Below, piece by piece: positions 5,235-6,733 of a stretch of 6,733 nt of DNA (position 1 is the stretch's first letter; each line of letters starts with the position of its first letter). The translations under genes and the position numbers were made by a program. This DNA comes from CAWEHQ01 sp051001995 (GTDB lineage Bacteria > Actinomycetota > Thermoleophilia > Solirubrobacterales > Thermoleophilaceae). Location of the stretch: assembly GCA_051001995.1 (NCBI GenBank), contig JBPCMT010000146.1:1-6733 (forward strand). Direction: 5' to 3'. The notes under the pieces are model-generated. The model was not told where the DNA came from and ran no database searches. It saw nothing but the letters and a program-made list of their open reading frames with translations.

Positions 5235-5932
5235 GCGGGGCGAGCGCCACCGGCGAGCGTTCGACGGGCGTGGTCGAGCCCCCGGCGCCGCGCCGCTCCC
5301 GTCCCTGGCTGCGCCTGGCCGTGGTGGCCGCTGCGGTGGCGTTCCTCGCGCTGCTCGGCTACGGCCTGGTGAGCGAGGCGCCCGAGCGCACGATCGAGCA
5401 GAGCCTGGCGCGCGGCGAGGCCGTGGCGGCGCCGGGCTTCGACCTCCCGGTCCTGCAGGCCCCCAGGGATGCGCCGCCCCGGCTTCAGAGCGTCGTCGGC
5501 GAGGCCGCGGCCGACGGCAGCGTGTCGCTCGCCGAGCTGCGCGGGACACCCGTGGTGATCAACTTCTGGGCCTCGTGGTGCGAGCCCTGCCGCGCCGAGG
5601 CGGAGGCGCTCGAGGGCTCCTGGCGCTCGGCGCGCGACCGCGGGGTCCTGCTGGCCGGGCTCAACATGCAGGACCTGACCGACGACGCGCGCGCCTTCAT
5701 GCGCGAGTACGACACCACGTACCTCAACGTCCGCGACGAGTCGAACGGCGTCGCGCTCGACTGGGGCGTGACCGGGCTGCCCGAGACGTTCTTCGTCAGC
5801 GCCGACGGCGAGGTCGTGGCGCACGTGATCGGCGCGGTCTCGGCCGAGCAGCTCGACGCCGGCGTCGGCGCGGCCGAGCAGGGACGCCCGCTCGGGTCGC
5901 TCGAGGGCGGCGACCGGCGCAGCGTCCGCTAG
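5231..5932 (+). CDS. ResA/TlpA-like membrane-anchored thioredoxin
   Basis: Thiol-disulfide oxidoreductase of 233 residues, expected on the outer face of the membrane. Residues 1-25 are cytoplasmic and basic near the end (PRRSRPWLR), and 27-47 form one membrane anchor with no lipobox. The thioredoxin-like domain spans about 65-215. The active site FWASWCEPC ends at C120, with C117 and C120 as the redox pair; WCEPC is the form found in Bacillus ResA. The cis-proline block TGLPETFFV is at 181-189 (P184). Residues 74-98 are a charged insert before the first core strand. GTG at 5231 overlaps the ccdA stop; an open frame runs far upstream inside ccdA, but the start is fixed by this overlap and the anchor position. 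Likely role: reducing apocytochrome c cysteines, or keeping SCO1 reduced, with electrons from CcdA. Confidence 0.9.
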   Translation: MSGASATGERSTGVVEPPAPRRSRPWLRLAVVAAAVAFLALLGYGLVSEAPERTIEQSLARGEAVAAPGFDLPVLQAPRDAPPRLQSVVGEAAADGSVSLAELRGTPVVINFWASWCEPCRAEAEALEGSWRSARDRGVLLAGLNMQDLTDDARAFMREYDTTYLNVRDESNGVALDWGVTGLPETFFVSADGEVVAHVIGAVSAEQLDAGVGAAEQGRPLGSLEGGDRRSVR

Positions 5933-6637
5933 ATGGCTAGCTCCGACGAGCCGAGCGAGCGCCGGGGGCCGCTGCGCTCGAAGGTGCTCGTCGCGCTCCT
6001 GGCTGTCTGCGTCGCGGCCACCGCCGCGCTCGCCTACCTGGCGCTGGCGCAAGCGGGCGACGAGCCGCTCGCCATCGTCGAGGAGCAGTCGACCCCCTTC
6101 CGCGGCGGGCAGCTGCCCGACGAGCTCGCCGGCGCGCCCGCCCCGTCGTTTCGCCACGCGGACGCGCGCGGCGGAGAGATCGGGACGGCCGACCTCGCGG
6201 GGAGGCCGTTCGTCGTGACGTTCCTCTACACGACCTGCCCCGACGTCTGCCCGCTGATCGCCCAGGAGCTCAGGGAGGCGCTCGAGCTGCTGGGGCCGCG
6301 CGGGGACGAGGTCGAGGTGCTCGCGGTCAGTGTCGACCCGGAGAACGACACGCCGGAGGCGGTGCGGTCGTGGCTTGCGAGCAACGAGCTTTCGCCCAAC
6401 TTCCACTACCTGGTCGGCACCGAGGCCGAGCTCGAGCCGACCTGGGACGCCTACTTCGCGGCGCCCCAGCCCGCCGGCGAGCCCGGCAGCGCCCACACCG
6501 CGAGCATCTGGCTGGTGGACTCCGACGGCCGCCTGCGCACCAAGTTCTCGGCCGGCGTGCCCGTGCCCCCGGCCGACATCGCCCACGACCTTGGGCTGCT
6601 GCTCGACGACGTGAAGCGGCGCCAGACGCGCGGTTAG
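5933..6637 (+). CDS. SCO1/SenC family copper chaperone for cytochrome oxidase
   Basis: Membrane-anchored protein of 234 residues with one N-terminal helix (about 17-39) and a thioredoxin-like SCO domain (about 66-228). The copper ligands are all present: C102 and C106 in TTCPDVCPL (CXXXC) and H188 in SAHTASIWLVD. The family motif VSVDPENDTPE is at 132-142. Known SCO proteins insert copper into, or maintain thiols of, the CuA centre of cytochrome c oxidase subunit II outside the membrane. The ATG directly follows the stop of the thioredoxin gene with no gap, which argues for one operon and coupled translation. No oxidase subunit gene is in the window. The stop codon overlaps that of the convergent downstream gene. 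Confidence 0.93.
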   Translation: MASSDEPSERRGPLRSKVLVALLAVCVAATAALAYLALAQAGDEPLAIVEEQSTPFRGGQLPDELAGAPAPSFRHADARGGEIGTADLAGRPFVVTFLYTTCPDVCPLIAQELREALELLGPRGDEVEVLAVSVDPENDTPEAVRSWLASNELSPNFHYLVGTEAELEPTWDAYFAAPQPAGEPGSAHTASIWLVDSDGRLRTKFSAGVPVPPADIAHDLGLLLDDVKRRQTRG

Positions 6638-6733
6638 TCGCGCCGCTCGGCGGGATCCTCCGCCAGGTCCGCGTCGTCCACCGGCTTCGCCGGGCCGGTG
6701 ATCAGACGGCTGACGACCCACAGGCCGACGCCC
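6634..6733 (-). CDS. 3' end of a convergent gene, product unknown (partial)
   Basis: Read on the minus strand, the last 99 bases give 32 residues and a TAA stop at 6636-6634. They begin with a hydrophobic stretch (GVGLWVVSRLIT) followed by a polar acidic tail ending in AEDPAERRD. About 30 of 32 codons end in G or C, far above the other minus-strand frames, so the frame is probably coding. It looks like the last membrane helix and cytoplasmic tail of a membrane protein. The 5' part lies outside the window. I do not recognise the family. Confidence 0.5.
   Translation of the reverse strand, partial: GVGLWVVSRLITGPAKPVDDADLAEDPAERRD

Noticed and set aside
4434..5549. Minus-strand open frame of 371 codons opposite ccdA
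   Set aside because: Antisense shadow with Arg/Gly/Glu-rich low-complexity translation; ccdA on the plus strand is unmistakable.
5150..6721. Very long minus-strand open frame (523 codons)
   Set aside because: It covers the thioredoxin and SCO1 genes, whose active sites are intact on the plus strand. Its translation is low-complexity and shows no domain; the convergent partial gene at the right end uses a different minus-strand frame.

Overview
The window is GC-rich bacterial DNA with almost all third codon positions G or C, GTG starts, and genes that lack a Shine-Dalgarno sequence but carry a TA-rich -10-like element about 12 bases before the start codon. Together with the gene content (a DUF2231-Rieske fusion, a patatin/acyltransferase pair, and CcdA-TlpA-SCO1), this suggests a high-GC actinobacterium-like chromosome, possibly class Thermoleophilia (Solirubrobacterales or Gaiellales). 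That placement is inference, not something the sequence proves. The genes are aerobic, housekeeping-like and intact. I see no insertion sequence, phage gene, tRNA, rRNA or CRISPR array.

Layout, left to right. Bases 1-123 hold no gene I can support. A 63-residue protein of unknown function (138-329) is followed by a membrane-anchored Rieske [2Fe-2S] protein with an N-terminal DUF2231-like membrane domain (373-1296). Next is a two-gene lipid operon, a patatin-like hydrolase (1361-2206) overlapping by one base a PlsC-type acyltransferase (2206-3240). A 94-base gap with a possible stress-sigma promoter leads to a strongly basic, histone-H1-like protein with pentapeptide repeats (3335-3874), the only gene here with a textbook ribosome binding site. 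A 233-base gap contains a perfect 12-base inverted repeat. It is followed by csaA (4108-4437) and a tightly packed redox operon: ccdA (4500-5234), a ResA/TlpA-like thioredoxin (5231-5932) and an SCO1/SenC protein (5933-6637). The last 100 bases carry the 3' end of a convergent minus-strand gene whose stop codon overlaps the SCO1 stop.

How the genes work together. CcdA moves electrons across the membrane to the anchored thioredoxin, which would reduce cysteines for cytochrome c haem attachment or for SCO1. SCO1 would deliver copper to the CuA site of cytochrome oxidase. The Rieske protein fits the same respiratory theme but is a separate unit. The patatin and acyltransferase could remove and re-add acyl chains on membrane lipids. 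No convincing undescribed system is visible. The most useful leads are the recurrent leaderless-promoter pattern, the H1-like protein with its distinct expression signals, the perfect inverted repeat and the coupled deacylase/acyltransferase pair.
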